Shown here one piece after another: positions 21,637-30,815 of a stretch of 64,000 nt of DNA. The DNA is from Anaeromyxobacter oryzae (lineage in GTDB: Bacteria; Myxococcota; Myxococcia; Myxococcales; Anaeromyxobacteraceae), in assembly GCF_023169945.1 (NCBI RefSeq), contig NZ_AP025591.1:3840481-3904480 (forward strand), read 5' to 3'. A program made the translations under genes and the position numbers. The notes under the pieces were generated by a model. It ran no database searches. It was not told the DNA's origin and saw only the letters and a program-made list of their open reading frames with translations. Every line of letters begins with the position of its first letter. The first letter of the stretch is position 1.

Positions 21637-22956
21637 GTGAAGGGGGAGCGCCAGCATCGCGTCGACGCCACGCGCGTGGAGCGCTGGCTGCGGACCGCGA
21701 CCGGCGCGGTGAAGGTCGCGCTCCACGTCATCGAGGGCGAGAGCGTCCGCCTCCGGGCGATGGCGCTCACCTACATCTCGCTCTTCGCGCTCGTTCCGGC
21801 GCTCGTCGTGGCGTTCTCCGTCGTCCAGGCCTTCACCGGCACGGAGCGGATCGCGGAGCGCGTCCACGAGTTCCTGTTCGAGAACCTGGCCGTCGGCGCC
21901 CAGGCGACCATCGGCCCATACCTCGAGCGCTTCATCCGGAACGCGCACGCCACGAGCGCCGGGCTGGTCGGCGGCGCGATCCTCGTCTGGTCCGCGGTCA
22001 CGCTCTTCTCGAACGTCGAGCGCGCGGTGAACGACGTGTGGGGCATCAAGCGCCGCCGCTCGATCTCCCAGCAGGCCGTGATCTACTGGGTCGGCCTCAC
22101 GCTCGGGCCGCTCCTCCTCGCGGCCTCGGTGACGCTCGGCGCCGCCACGCGCAGCTTCTTCGCGAACACCGGCGTGCAGGCGCTCGCCGTCCTCGCGAGC
22201 ACGCTCCTCACCTGCACGTTCTTCGCGGTCCTCTTCCAGATCGTCCCGAACACGCGGGTGCGGCTCTCGGCCGCCGCCGCCGGAGGCCTCGTCGCGGGCG
22301 TGGCGTGGGAGCTCGCGAAGTTCGGCTACACGTTCGCCGTCGCGAGGATCTTCCGGTATCACGCCATCTACGGCTCCGTGGCGGCCGTGCCGATCTTCCT
22401 CTTCTGGCTCTTCGTCTCCTGGACGATCCTGCTCTTCGGGGCGCGGCTCGCGTACGTCGTCCAGTATGCCTCGTCGCTGATCGGGTCCATGGACGGCGGC
22501 TCCCGCGCGACCCGCGAGATCCTCGCCGGCCAGGCGCTCCTCATGATCGCGCGCGCTTACGACGAGGAGAGGGTCGCGCCCGACTCGGGGGAGGTTGCGG
22601 GCCGGCTGCGCGCCACGGCCGAGCAGGCCGGGGAGGCCCTCTCCGCCCTGCGGCAGCAGGGGCTCGTCATCGCGCTCGCGGATGGTGGCCTCGTGCCCTC
22701 GCGCACCCTCGAGAAGATCACCCTTCTGGACGTGCGGCGTGCGGTAGCGGGCCGGGACCCCGTCCTCGCGTCCGGCGCGGGCGTACTCGCCGGAATCGTC
22801 AAGGGAATCGAGGATCGCGCCGCGAGCGAGCTCGCCGCGGTCACCTATCGGGCGCTCTGCGACCGGGATCGGGCCGCCGAGCGGCCCCCGTCCAGCGACG
22901 GCGGACCCGCCCCAGAGGGCGATCAGGCAGGCCCCCGCCCGGTCGCCTCGCGCTGA
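21637..22956 (+). CDS. YihY/UPF0761-family inner-membrane protein with C-terminal helical domain
   Basis: 439 residues from GTG 21637, with GGAGG upstream and only 14 bases after rng. About six membrane helices span 35-290, including MALTYISLFALVPALVVAFSV and WSAVTLFSNVERAVNDVWGIKR, typical of the YihY/BrkB family (once called ribonuclease BN). Residues 290-400 form a winged-helix-like soluble domain seen in longer members; the tail is Pro/Glu-rich. Molecular function is not known for the family. Confidence 0.88.
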   Translation: MKGERQHRVDATRVERWLRTATGAVKVALHVIEGESVRLRAMALTYISLFALVPALVVAFSVVQAFTGTERIAERVHEFLFENLAVGAQATIGPYLERFIRNAHATSAGLVGGAILVWSAVTLFSNVERAVNDVWGIKRRRSISQQAVIYWVGLTLGPLLLAASVTLGAATRSFFANTGVQALAVLASTLLTCTFFAVLFQIVPNTRVRLSAAAAGGLVAGVAWELAKFGYTFAVARIFRYHAIYGSVAAVPIFLFWLFVSWTILLFGARLAYVVQYASSLIGSMDGGSRATREILAGQALLMIARAYDEERVAPDSGEVAGRLRATAEQAGEALSALRQQGLVIALADGGLVPSRTLEKITLLDVRRAVAGRDPVLASGAGVLAGIVKGIEDRAASELAAVTYRALCDRDRAAERPPSSDGGPAPEGDQAGPRPVASR

Positions 22957-23013
22957 TCCGCGGCACTTCGCCCACCTCCGCCGTGGGTCGGAGTACGCAT
23001 GCCCGTGGAACCC

Positions 23014-23042
23014 TTGCTGATTTCGGAGCCTTCGGCTAGGCT
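23014..23042 (+). promoter_or_regulatory. Sigma-70 type promoter of the HU/IHF gene
   Basis: TTGCTG (23014-23019), 17 bases, TAGGCT (23037-23042). Start near 23049, leaving about a 54-base leader with GGAGCG before the ATG at 23103. Confidence 0.6.
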
Positions 23043-23102
23043 CTCCCCATCTCGATCGGCTCGCCAGGACGGGCGGGGGCCGCAAGCGATCTCGGAGCGC
23101 CG

Positions 23103-23465
23103 ATGCTGAAGTCGGACCTCATCAACATCCTCGTCGTGAAGCGCGGTGTGACCCAGAAGCAGGCGGAGGCCACGATCGAGACGATCTTCGACTCGATGAA
23201 GGATGCGCTCTGCAAGGGCGAGAACATCGAGATCCGTGGTCTCGGCGCCTTCCACGTGAAGCACTACGACGGTTACCAGGGCCGCAACCCCAAGACCGGA
23301 GAGGTGATTCCGGTGAAGCCGAAGCGCGGGATCCTGTTCCGCACCGGCAAGGAGTTGCGCGACCGCGTGAACCGGCCGGAATTGCTCACGCGGCAGCCCA
23401 CCGGCGGCGGTGGCGAGGATCAGGGAACGCCGCAGGGCACGCCGCCGGTCGCCGCCGGCGCCTAG
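23103..23465 (+). CDS. HU/IHF-family DNA-binding protein
   Basis: Nucleoid-associated DNA-bending protein. 120 residues: the first 95 are a full HU/IHF fold with the DNA-binding arm GRNPKTGEVIPVKPKR, closer to IHF than to HU. The C-terminal 25 residues are Gly/Pro/Gln-rich. IHF-type proteins help sigma-54 activators by bending DNA, which is interesting given two sigma-54 promoters here, though no direct link is shown. The stop TAG overlaps the stop of the convergent sctV gene in the tetranucleotide CTAG. Confidence 0.92.
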   Translation: MLKSDLINILVVKRGVTQKQAEATIETIFDSMKDALCKGENIEIRGLGAFHVKHYDGYQGRNPKTGEVIPVKPKRGILFRTGKELRDRVNRPELLTRQPTGGGGEDQGTPQGTPPVAAGA

Positions 23466-25585
23466 CTGCGCGCCGCTAACCTCGCGACTTCACGCGCGTC
23501 GCGCTCGACGCCGCGGGGCACCTCGCCTTCTCCGCACCCCTTCGCGATCGCGATCCGCCCGAGCGGGCGGACCGCGAGCTCTGGCGGAAGCTCCTCGTAA
23601 GTCAGGACCGCGACGTGCGGCCATCGCGCCGCGACCAGCCCGCGCAAGGGCCTCCGCACGTCCGGGCTCACGAGGAGGACCGGCGCGTCCGAGCACCCGT
23701 CCAGCTCCGCGCCGACTGCGTCGAGCAGCGCGGTCCCCACGTCGGGGTCGAGCGCGAGCGCCTCGCCGCTGAGCGCCTCGCGAAGCGTCTGCTCGGCCGA
23801 GGGGTCGAGCAGCAGCACGGCGAGAGGGCCATCGCCGGCGTGGACCCGGGCGAGGTGCCGCCGCAGGGCGCGTCGCGCGGCCTCGGCCAGCGCGCTCGCC
23901 CCTCGCGCGGCACCGCCTGCCTCGAGGAGCGCCTCGAGGATCGTGCGCAGCGGCCGGATCGACACGCCCTCCTGGACGAGGCGCCGCAGCACCTCCGCGA
24001 GGAGCGGCGCCGGGAGCTGACGCGTCACCTCGCGGACCAGCGCGGGCGCCGCGGGCTCGAGGCCGTCCAGCAGCACCTGCACCTCCTGGACCCCGACCAG
24101 CTCCGCCGCGCTCCGCGCCAGCGCGCCCGCGGTCCCTGCGAGCACGCGATCGAGCGGGCCTCGCACCGGAGCGAGCGCCGCGGCGCGGGCCGCGTCGGCC
24201 GCCGCGATCAGGCACAGCTTCCGCCCGGTGACGGGATCGGCCTCGGGGACGCTCGCGATCCCGACGAGGGCGAGCTCGTCCGCGGAGGCGAGCACCACCG
24301 CCTCGGCCGCGGGCGCGCGGCCGCCGCCCGCCGGGACCTCGTCCACGAGCACGCGCCACGTCCCCGGTGCGCTCGCCATCGGGCGGACCGCGACCCCCGG
24401 CAGCCGGATGCCGAGATCGCGCCAGAGCGCGTCGCGGAGGCCGGCCAGCCCTTCCGTCACGAACCCGCCCTGGCGCGCGCTCGCGAAGAGGTCGTCGGCG
24501 AGCTCGATGACGAGGGGCGCCGCGGGCGCGAGCGGATCGTCGGAGGCAGCCGGCGTCGCGGCGGGCGCGTCGACGCCGGCGGCGGCCGCGCGCGGCGCCC
24601 GCTGCCGCGACAGTCGATGCGCGGTCCCGCCCGCCGCCGCCGCGAGCAGCAGGAACGGCGCCGCCGGGAGGCCGGGCGCGAGCGCGAGGCCGCCGAGCAG
24701 CGCCGCGACCGCGCCGAGCGCGGCAGGGTGCGCGAGGAGCTGGCGACCGATCTCGGCGGGGAGGCTCGCGCCCTCCTCCTCCGCCGCGACGCGCGTCACG
24801 GCGACGCCCGCGGACACCGCGACGAGCAGCGCCGGGATCTGCGAGACGAGCCCGTCGCCGATGGCGAGCAGCGCGTACCGCCGCGCGGCCTGGCCGGCGT
24901 CCATCCCGCGCAGCACGCCGGCGACGAGGCCGCCGGTGACGTTCACGAGGACGATGGCGATCCCGGCGATGGCGTCCCCCTTCACGAACTTGAGCGCGCC
25001 ATCCATCGCGCCGTAGAGCTGGCTCTCCCGCTCGAGGGCCCGGCGGCGGCGGCGCGCCTCGCCCTGCTCGATGGCGCCGGCGCGAAGGTCGGCGTCGATC
25101 GCCATCTGCTTGCCGGGCATCGCGTCGAGGGTGAAGCGGGCGGCCACCTCGGCGACGCGCTCGGCGCCCTTCGCGACCACGAGCAGCTGGACGAGGGTGA
25201 GGATCGCGAAGACCACCGCGCCCACCACGTAGTCGCCCTGCACGACGACGCGGCCGAACGCCTCGATGACCCGTCCGGCGTCGCCCCGCGAGAGCACGAG
25301 GCGCGTCGAGCTGACGTTCAGCGCGAGGCGAAACAGCGTGGTGAGGAGGAGCAGCGTCGGGAAGCTGGCGAAGCGCAGCGCCTCGCGCGCGAAGAGCGTC
25401 ACGACCAGGATCGTCGCCGCCGTCGCGAGGTTCAGCGCCAGCAGAGCGTCGAGCAGCGCCGGCGGGAGCGGGGTCACGAGCAAGAGCACGACGCCCAGCA
25501 CCGCGAGCGCGAAGACCGCGTCGCCGGCGCCGCGGAGGCGGGCGAGGAGCGGGTGGAGCGCGTCGGCGTTCACGTCGATCTTCAC
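23462..25585 (-). CDS. sctV: SctV, type III secretion export gate (FlhA family)
   Basis: Inner-membrane export gate that selects substrates. 707 residues from GTG 25585 with AGGAGG seven bases upstream; the GTG overlaps the sctU stop (GTGA). Seven or eight membrane helices in residues 20-320, the FHIPEP signature RFTLDAMPGKQMAIDADL (about 150-167), an Ala-rich linker, then the cytoplasmic domain (about 350-707) with the ring-forming region QLPAPLLAEVLRRLVQEGVSIR. Last gene of the T3SS operon. FlhA is excluded by the injectisome-type SctJ and SctI upstream rather than by this sequence alone. Confidence 0.93.
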   Translation of the reverse strand: MKIDVNADALHPLLARLRGAGDAVFALAVLGVVLLLVTPLPPALLDALLALNLATAATILVVTLFAREALRFASFPTLLLLTTLFRLALNVSSTRLVLSRGDAGRVIEAFGRVVVQGDYVVGAVVFAILTLVQLLVVAKGAERVAEVAARFTLDAMPGKQMAIDADLRAGAIEQGEARRRRRALERESQLYGAMDGALKFVKGDAIAGIAIVLVNVTGGLVAGVLRGMDAGQAARRYALLAIGDGLVSQIPALLVAVSAGVAVTRVAAEEEGASLPAEIGRQLLAHPAALGAVAALLGGLALAPGLPAAPFLLLAAAAGGTAHRLSRQRAPRAAAAGVDAPAATPAASDDPLAPAAPLVIELADDLFASARQGGFVTEGLAGLRDALWRDLGIRLPGVAVRPMASAPGTWRVLVDEVPAGGGRAPAAEAVVLASADELALVGIASVPEADPVTGRKLCLIAAADAARAAALAPVRGPLDRVLAGTAGALARSAAELVGVQEVQVLLDGLEPAAPALVREVTRQLPAPLLAEVLRRLVQEGVSIRPLRTILEALLEAGGAARGASALAEAARRALRRHLARVHAGDGPLAVLLLDPSAEQTLREALSGEALALDPDVGTALLDAVGAELDGCSDAPVLLVSPDVRRPLRGLVAARWPHVAVLTYEELPPELAVRPLGRIAIAKGCGEGEVPRGVERDAREVARLAARS

Positions 25586-26616
25586 GTCGGGACCTCCTCG
25601 AGGCCGTACAGGTGCGCGAGGACCACCGCGGCCGCCTCGTACAGCTCCTCGGGGATCTCGTCCCCGACCTCGGCGAGGCGGTGCAGGGCGCGGGCGAGCG
25701 CGACGTCGCGGACGATGGGGACGCCCGCGCGTCGAGCGGCGGAGCGGATCCGGGCCGCCTCGCGCCCGGTCCCCTTCGCGACGACGTGGGGGGCGTCGTC
25801 CACGGCGCGGTCGTGCCGGAGCGCCACCGCGACGTGCGTCGGGTTCACGACGACGACGGTCGCGCGCGACACCGGCCCCGCGTCGAGCAGCGCGCGGTGC
25901 CTCCGCCGCCGCTCGGCGCGGTGGGTGGGGTCGCCCTCGTCGTCGCGGTGCTCGCGGCGGACCTCCTCGCGCGTCATCCGCAGACCGCGCCGGTGGCGGC
26001 GGCGCGCGAGCGCGAGGTCCGCGAGGCCGAGCAGCGCCGCCGCCGCGGCGAGCCGCGCGCCGAGCCCGCCGAGGAGCGGGAGGATCCGCCAGAGCACGGG
26101 CGCGTCGAGGCGGGGCAGGGCCGCGAGCGACGGCCAGGCGGTCCTCGCCCAGCTCCACGCGACCGCGCCGAGCGCCGCGGCCTTCACGACCCCGAGCCCG
26201 GCCGCCGCGAGCTGCGCGCCGGAGAAGAGCCGCCGGAGGCCGCGGGCCGGGTCGATGCGGTCGAGGCGGGGGCGGAGCGCCTCGAGCGAGAGGTTCCATC
26301 CGGACTGGAGTCCGCCGGCGAGGGTCGCCGCGGCGAGCGCGCCGGCGCAGGCGGGGAGCGAGAGCGCGAGGACCGCGAGCGCGGCGTCGCGGAGGGCCGC
26401 GCCGGGATCGGCGCCGCCGGACACCGCTCCCGCGAGCGCGCCGCGCAGGCGCGCGGCGAGCCCGCTCGCGATCGCCGGACCGGCGGCGGCGAGCGCGAGG
26501 AGGCCGCCGGCGAGCGCAGCCGCGCCGGTGAGCTCGCGGCTCCCGCCGACGTCGCCGCGGCGTCGCGCCTCCCGGAGCCGCCTCGGGGTGGGCTCCTCCG
26601 TGCGGTTGCCGCTCAC
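25582..26616 (-). CDS. sctU: SctU, type III secretion autocleaving switch protein (FlhB family)
   Basis: Controls substrate switching. 344 residues from GTG 26616, overlapping the sctT stop (GTGA). Starts with EEPTPRRLREARRRGDV, the family N-terminus; four membrane helices (about 30-200); cytoplasmic domain with the autocleavage motif N258-P-T-H261 in VVVVNPTHVAVAL. All key residues are present. Confidence 0.93.
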   Translation of the reverse strand: MSGNRTEEPTPRRLREARRRGDVGGSRELTGAAALAGGLLALAAAGPAIASGLAARLRGALAGAVSGGADPGAALRDAALAVLALSLPACAGALAAATLAGGLQSGWNLSLEALRPRLDRIDPARGLRRLFSGAQLAAAGLGVVKAAALGAVAWSWARTAWPSLAALPRLDAPVLWRILPLLGGLGARLAAAAALLGLADLALARRRHRRGLRMTREEVRREHRDDEGDPTHRAERRRRHRALLDAGPVSRATVVVVNPTHVAVALRHDRAVDDAPHVVAKGTGREAARIRSAARRAGVPIVRDVALARALHRLAEVGDEIPEELYEAAAVVLAHLYGLEEVPT

Positions 26617-27374
26617 GGGAGCGCTCCCGGCAGCCGCGCCGGCAGCGCCACGAGCGCGACGAGGCGCCCGGCCGCCGCGCTCGCCCCGGCGGCGAGGGCG
26701 AGGAGGCCGAGCGCCGCGCGCGCGGGCTGGGCGGCGTTGACGGCGCCGAGCTGCGGCGCCACCCGGGCGACGAGCGCGAGCGCGAGGTCGGCGGCGAGCA
26801 CGCCGGCGGCCGCGGGCGCGGCGACCGCGAGCGCCGTCGAGAGCAGCGCGGACGACGCGGAGAGGACGAGCTCGCGCGCGGCGTCCGGCGCGAACGGTGC
26901 GCCCGCGGGCAGCGCGGCGAACCCGCCGAGGAGGCCCGAGACCACGAGGCGGTCGCCGCCTGCCCACGCGGCGAGGACGACCACCCACTGCGCGAGCAGG
27001 TCGCCCGACGCGCTCTCGCGCTGCCGGATGGGGGCGACGTGCAGCTCGGCGAGCGTCGCCCCGCGGAACGTGTCCGCGAGCCGGCCCGCCGCGCGGGCGG
27101 CCTCGACGGGGACCGCGGCGAGCACCGCCAGGGCGGCGCCGAGGGTGAGCTCCCGGGCCCCGGCGGCGGCGAGCGCGAGCGCGTCGGGCGGAGCCGGCGG
27201 CGCGCCGCGGAGCGCGGCGGCGGCGAGGCCGAGGCCGCCGGCGAGGGCGACCCGGACGACGGGAGGCGCGAGGGGACCGCCGAGGAACGGCGAGGCGAGC
27301 GCCACCGGGACGAGGCGCAGCGCGTGGAGGAGGGCGGAGGCGAGGAGCGCCAGGTCGACGAGCGGGGTGATCAT
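26613..27374 (-). CDS. sctT: SctT, type III secretion export apparatus (FliR family)
   Basis: Export-pore membrane protein. 253 residues, family length, from ATG 27374, which overlaps the sctS stop (ATGA). Six or so hydrophobic helices; FRGATLAELHVAPIRQRESASGDLLAQW is the conserved central region of the FliR/SctT family. Lies between sctS and sctU as in flagellar operons. Confidence 0.9.
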   Translation of the reverse strand: MITPLVDLALLASALLHALRLVPVALASPFLGGPLAPPVVRVALAGGLGLAAAALRGAPPAPPDALALAAAGARELTLGAALAVLAAVPVEAARAAGRLADTFRGATLAELHVAPIRQRESASGDLLAQWVVVLAAWAGGDRLVVSGLLGGFAALPAGAPFAPDAARELVLSASSALLSTALAVAAPAAAGVLAADLALALVARVAPQLGAVNAAQPARAALGLLALAAGASAAAGRLVALVALPARLPGALP

Positions 27375-27637
27375 GACGCGATCCTCGGTACGAGCTCGAG
27401 GCACGCGGCGGCGAACCGGACGACGCGCGCGCCGATCCAGGGCGCGGCGATCGCGAGCGCGCCGATCACCGCGACGAGGCGCGGGACCACGCCGACGCTC
27501 TGCTCCTGGATCTGCGTCGCCGCCTGGAGCACGCCCGTGACGAGGCCGACCGCCAGCGCGGCGCCGAGCGGCGGCGCGGAGACCAGGAGCACGAGGAGCA
27601 GGGCCTCGCGGCCGAGGTGCAGGAGGACGGGGTCCAT
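27371..27637 (-). CDS. sctS: SctS, type III secretion export apparatus (FliQ family)
   Basis: 88-residue protein with two membrane helices and the central motif GVLQAATQIQEQSVGVVPRL, diagnostic of FliQ/SctS. ATG 27637 is three bases after the sctR stop. Forms the export pore with SctR and SctT. Confidence 0.92.
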   Translation of the reverse strand: MDPVLLHLGREALLLVLLVSAPPLGAALAVGLVTGVLQAATQIQEQSVGVVPRLVAVIGALAIAAPWIGARVVRFAAACLELVPRIAS

Positions 27638-27640
27638 GGG

Positions 27641-28318
27641 CTAGCCCGCGTACGAGAGCGCGAGGGCGCGGGCGAGGAGCTTCCACCCGTCCACCGCGAC
27701 GAAGAGGAGGAGCTTGAAGGGGAGGGCGACCGAGGTCGGAGACAGCTGCGTGAGCCCGAGCGCGAGCAGCACGTTCGAGACCACCAGGTCCACGACGAGG
27801 AACGGCACGAACACGAGGAAGCCGATGGTGAACGCCCGGCGGAGCTCGGAGACCACGAACGCCGGGGCGAGGACGGCGAGATCGTCGTCGGCCGGCGCGG
27901 GCCCGGCCCCCGCGCGGAGGCGAGCGGCGACGTCGAGGAACGCGGCGCGGTCGTCCGACCGCGCGAACCGCGCCAGGAATTCCTTCAGGGGCCCGAGGCC
28001 GCGCGACGCGGCGGCGAGGCTGCCGGCGACGCCCTGCTCCGGCGGCGCGGCCCGGATCCGCTCCGCCGCGCGCTCCGCGACCGGCGCCATCACGAGGAGC
28101 GTGAGGACGAGCGCGAGCCCCGTCACCACGGTGTTCGGCGGGACCTGGGGCGCGCCGAGGGCCGACCGCGCGATGGAGAGAACGACCGCGATCTTGAGGA
28201 ACGACGTGAGCATCACGAGCGCGACGGGGACGAGCGCGAGCGCGGCCAGGAGCACCAGCATCTCGGCCGGGCGCTCGGCGACGGGGCCGGGGGCCGGCAG
28301 GAGGGCGACGGCGATCAC
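27641..28318 (-). CDS. sctR: SctR, type III secretion export apparatus (FliP family)
   Basis: 225 residues from GTG 28318, overlapping the preceding stop (GTGA). Contains both family signatures: LTSFLKIAVVLSIARSALGAPQVPPN and PFLVVDLVVSNVLLALGLTQLSP with FKLLLFVAVDGW at the end. Four membrane helices. Pore component with SctS and SctT. Confidence 0.94.
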   Translation of the reverse strand: MIAVALLPAPGPVAERPAEMLVLLAALALVPVALVMLTSFLKIAVVLSIARSALGAPQVPPNTVVTGLALVLTLLVMAPVAERAAERIRAAPPEQGVAGSLAAASRGLGPLKEFLARFARSDDRAAFLDVAARLRAGAGPAPADDDLAVLAPAFVVSELRRAFTIGFLVFVPFLVVDLVVSNVLLALGLTQLSPTSVALPFKLLLFVAVDGWKLLARALALSYAG

Positions 28319-28674
28319 GGTCGGTCCTCCGCGCGGACGGGAGGGGCGGGCGCGTCCAGGACCGACACGCCATCCGGCCCGAAGCCGACGACGAGGCGCC
28401 GCCCCTGGACGTCGACCAGCGCGACGCCGGTCTCCTTCCCGAGGGCGGCGCGGGCGACGACGGCCAGCTCGGGGGCGAGCGCGAGGCGCGGGCGCCGCCT
28501 CGAGAGCGCCGCGGCCGCGCCGAGCGCGGCGACGACGAGCGCGGCCCGCGCCGCCGCCGACGCGAGCGAGCCGGGTGCCGACACGAGGAGGCAACCCGCG
28601 GCGGCCCCGGCGACCACCAGGGCTCCCCGGCCGGCGGGGAGGCGGGCGAGGCGGGCGGCGAGGGCGGCGATCAC
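28315..28674 (-). CDS. FliO-like small membrane protein in the T3SS operon
   Basis: 119 residues from GTG 28674 (GTGA overlap with the sctQ stop). Two hydrophobic stretches (about 18-55) are followed by a basic segment and a soluble tail, GKETGVALVDVQGRRLVVGFGPDGVSVL, which matches the pattern of FliO tails (ALVEVGGRRLLLG type). It also sits exactly where fliO sits in flagellar operons, between the fliN-like and fliP-like genes. FliO chaperones FliP assembly in flagella and is usually absent from injectisomes. The call rests on pattern and position. Confidence 0.65.
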   Translation of the reverse strand: MIAALAARLARLPAGRGALVVAGAAAGCLLVSAPGSLASAAARAALVVAALGAAAALSRRRPRLALAPELAVVARAALGKETGVALVDVQGRRLVVGFGPDGVSVLDAPAPPVRAEDRP

Positions 28675-29651
28675 GGCGCGCCCTCCACCGAGAGGATCCG
28701 CACGCCGACCGAGCCCTCCACGTCCACCAGCTCGCCGCGCGCGACGGCGCGGTCGCCCGCGCGCAGGGTCACGAGCCCGCGCCGGTCCAGCGCGAGGGGC
28801 AGCGCAGCGCCGGGCTCGAGTCGGGCGAGCTCGCCGAGGGTCAGCTCCACGCGCGCGAGCTCGATCTCGAGCGTCACCGGGAGCTCCGCCATCCGTCCTG
28901 TCATCGTCGTCTCCTCCACGTGAAAGGTGCCGTCGTCCTCGAGCCGGCCCGTCGCGCGCGCGCCGCCCGGCAGCACGAGCGACGCCGTCCCCGTCGCGGC
29001 TTCGTCGACGACGACCACGTCTCCGGGCGCGAGGGCGTCGAGGTCGCCCGGCCCGAGCGCGGCCGTGCCGCGCCGGAACGAGACGGGGAGCGAGACGGGG
29101 GACGCGGCCGGGTCGGGGGCCCCCGCCAGGGCGCGCAGGGCGGCCGGCGGGACGAGGAGGCGGGCGTGGCCGCGGGCCCCGCCCGCGTCCACGTCGAGCT
29201 CGATGGCGAGGGCGCCGGCGGGCTCGCGGACGCCGCGGGCGAGCCGCGGCGCCAGCAGCGCGTCGACGGCGGGGGCGGCGCACGCGCCTTCCAGCGCCGC
29301 CAGCGCGAGCAGCTCGACCGCGCTCGCCTCGACCGGCGTGAGCACCGCCGCGGGCTCCGGCGCGCCGTCTCCGCCCGCGAGACGGTTCACGACCGCGACC
29401 GCGAGGGCCGAATCGACCTCCAGCACCGCGGGCGCGGGGAGCGCGGCCAGGTCCAGGGCGAGGCGCGCGACGAGGGCGCGGGGAGCGGCAGGGCCGGGCA
29501 CGGTGCGTGCGCTCACCATGACGGGAGCGCCGAGGACCGCCGCGAGCTCGGCGGCCGCCGCACGCGCCACCTCCGCGCCGGTCGCACGCGCGGCTGCGGT
29601 CAGCTCGGCGTGGCCCCGGGAGAGGGCGGGGAGCTCGAACGGAAGTGGCAT
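28671..29651 (-). CDS. sctQ: SctQ, type III secretion C-ring/sorting platform protein (SpoA domains)
   Basis: 326 residues from ATG 29651, with GGAGAG ten bases upstream. Two SpoA-like regions: an inner one around SFRRGTAALGPGDLDALAPGDVVVVD (about 185-250) and a C-terminal one, LPVTLEIELARVELTLGELARLEPGAALPL (about 255-325), which is typical of FliN/SctQ. It builds the cytoplasmic sorting platform with SctK, SctL and SctN, none of which is encoded here. The 124-base gap upstream is the largest in the operon. Confidence 0.88.
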   Translation of the reverse strand: MPLPFELPALSRGHAELTAAARATGAEVARAAAAELAAVLGAPVMVSARTVPGPAAPRALVARLALDLAALPAPAVLEVDSALAVAVVNRLAGGDGAPEPAAVLTPVEASAVELLALAALEGACAAPAVDALLAPRLARGVREPAGALAIELDVDAGGARGHARLLVPPAALRALAGAPDPAASPVSLPVSFRRGTAALGPGDLDALAPGDVVVVDEAATGTASLVLPGGARATGRLEDDGTFHVEETTMTGRMAELPVTLEIELARVELTLGELARLEPGAALPLALDRRGLVTLRAGDRAVARGELVDVEGSVGVRILSVEGAP

Positions 29652-29775
29652 GGCGCTCGTGCTCTCCACGCCGCGTGCCGTCCGGCCGCGCCGAGCGATC
29701 CCGCGGGGTTGGCGTTCGAGCGGGCCGCGGGCGGGGCGCGGCGGCGGCCGCGGGGGTGCGCGGCGCGACCGCCGG

Positions 29776-30093
29776 TCACTGGAGGAGCCGCTCCCGGCAG
29801 AGCCGCACCAGCGCCGGCGCCGGGCCTGGCGGGACCTCCCCGCGGGCGACGCGCCGGAGCAGCTCGGCGACGGCGCCGCGCTCCGCGGCCGCGGACGCGG
29901 GGGCCCGCGCGGGCCCGGCCGTTCCGGAGAGGGACGCCGCGAGGGCCGCGAGCCGGTCCCGGCGGGCGAGGGCCGCGAGGCGGGCGCCCTCGTCGGCCAG
30001 GGACGGCGCCGGGGCGCGCGCGAGAAGCCGCCGCGCTCGGTCCGGGAGGAGGGCCGCCGCGAGCGCGACGAGCCGCCGATCCTCCGCGGTCAC
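29776..30093 (-). CDS. Small Ala/Arg/Leu-rich protein in the T3SS operon, unknown
   Basis: 105 residues from GTG 30093, overlapping the sctJ stop (GTGA). Predicted all-helical, no signal or membrane helix: TAEDRRLVALAAALLPDRA, repeated LAALARR-type stretches and LVRLCRERLLQ at the end. It occupies the sctK slot between sctJ and sctQ but is half the usual SctK length, and I see no convincing motif. It may be a diverged SctK or a lineage-specific platform protein. Coding is supported by the overlap and by typical base composition. Confidence 0.65.
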   Translation of the reverse strand: MTAEDRRLVALAAALLPDRARRLLARAPAPSLADEGARLAALARRDRLAALAASLSGTAGPARAPASAAAERGAVAELLRRVARGEVPPGPAPALVRLCRERLLQ

Positions 30094-30806
30094 GTCGCGG
30101 TGCCCCGGCGCAGGCGGATCCAGAGCCCCGCGCCCCCGAGCCCGGTCGCCGCGAGCGCGGCGAGCGCCGCGATCGCGAGGAGCGCCGGCGAGCGGCGTCG
30201 CGCCTCGGCGCGGGGCGCGGGCGCCTCCACCGCCTCCGAGACCACGACGGCGACCGCGTCCGGCGCGAGCCCGTCGGCGGCGCCCGCGACGAGCGAGCGG
30301 ATGCCCGCGTCGAGCGCACGGACCGCGCCACACGACGCGGGCCGGCAGCGGACGAGCACCGCCGCGCGAGGGGCGACCCGCTCGCCGGGCCGGAGCGGAT
30401 CGGGCTGCGGCAGGCCGAGGTGGACGCGCGCGCCCACGACCCCGTCGATCGCCTCGACGCTGCGCGCCAGCTCGCCCGCGAGCGCGTGCAGGTACATCGC
30501 GTGCTCCTCGACGGGCGTCGGGACCATGGAGGCCTTGGAGAACACCTCGCCGAAGCCCGGCGGCCGCGCCCGCGGCAGGTCGCGCGCGGCCAGGAGCCGC
30601 TGGGCCGGCGCGGCGTCGCTCGATGCGACCGAGACCGTCCACGCGCCCTCGGCCCCGTCCTCTCGCTCCTTGCGCGCCGCGATGCCGCCCTCGTCGAGCG
30701 CGACGAGGACCTCGTTGGCCTGGCCCTCGTCGAGGCGGTGGAACAGCTCCTCTCGACCGCAGCCGCCGAGGGCGACCGCGAGGGCGAGCCAGATCGGGAG
30801 ACGCAT
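30090..30806 (-). CDS. sctJ: SctJ, type III secretion inner-membrane ring lipoprotein
   Basis: 238 residues. Lipobox LALAVALGGC with Cys at 16, two ring-building domains (LDEGQANEVLVALDEGGI and SVEAIDGVVGARVHLGLPQPDP), and a C-terminal membrane helix (about 208-230) ending in Arg. Single C-terminal helix, lipid anchor and short length are injectisome features; flagellar FliF is more than twice as long. Strong evidence that the system is non-flagellar. Confidence 0.93.
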   Translation of the reverse strand: MRLPIWLALAVALGGCGREELFHRLDEGQANEVLVALDEGGIAARKEREDGAEGAWTVSVASSDAAPAQRLLAARDLPRARPPGFGEVFSKASMVPTPVEEHAMYLHALAGELARSVEAIDGVVGARVHLGLPQPDPLRPGERVAPRAAVLVRCRPASCGAVRALDAGIRSLVAGAADGLAPDAVAVVVSEAVEAPAPRAEARRRSPALLAIAALAALAATGLGGAGLWIRLRRGTAT

Positions 30807-30815
30807 CGATCCTCC

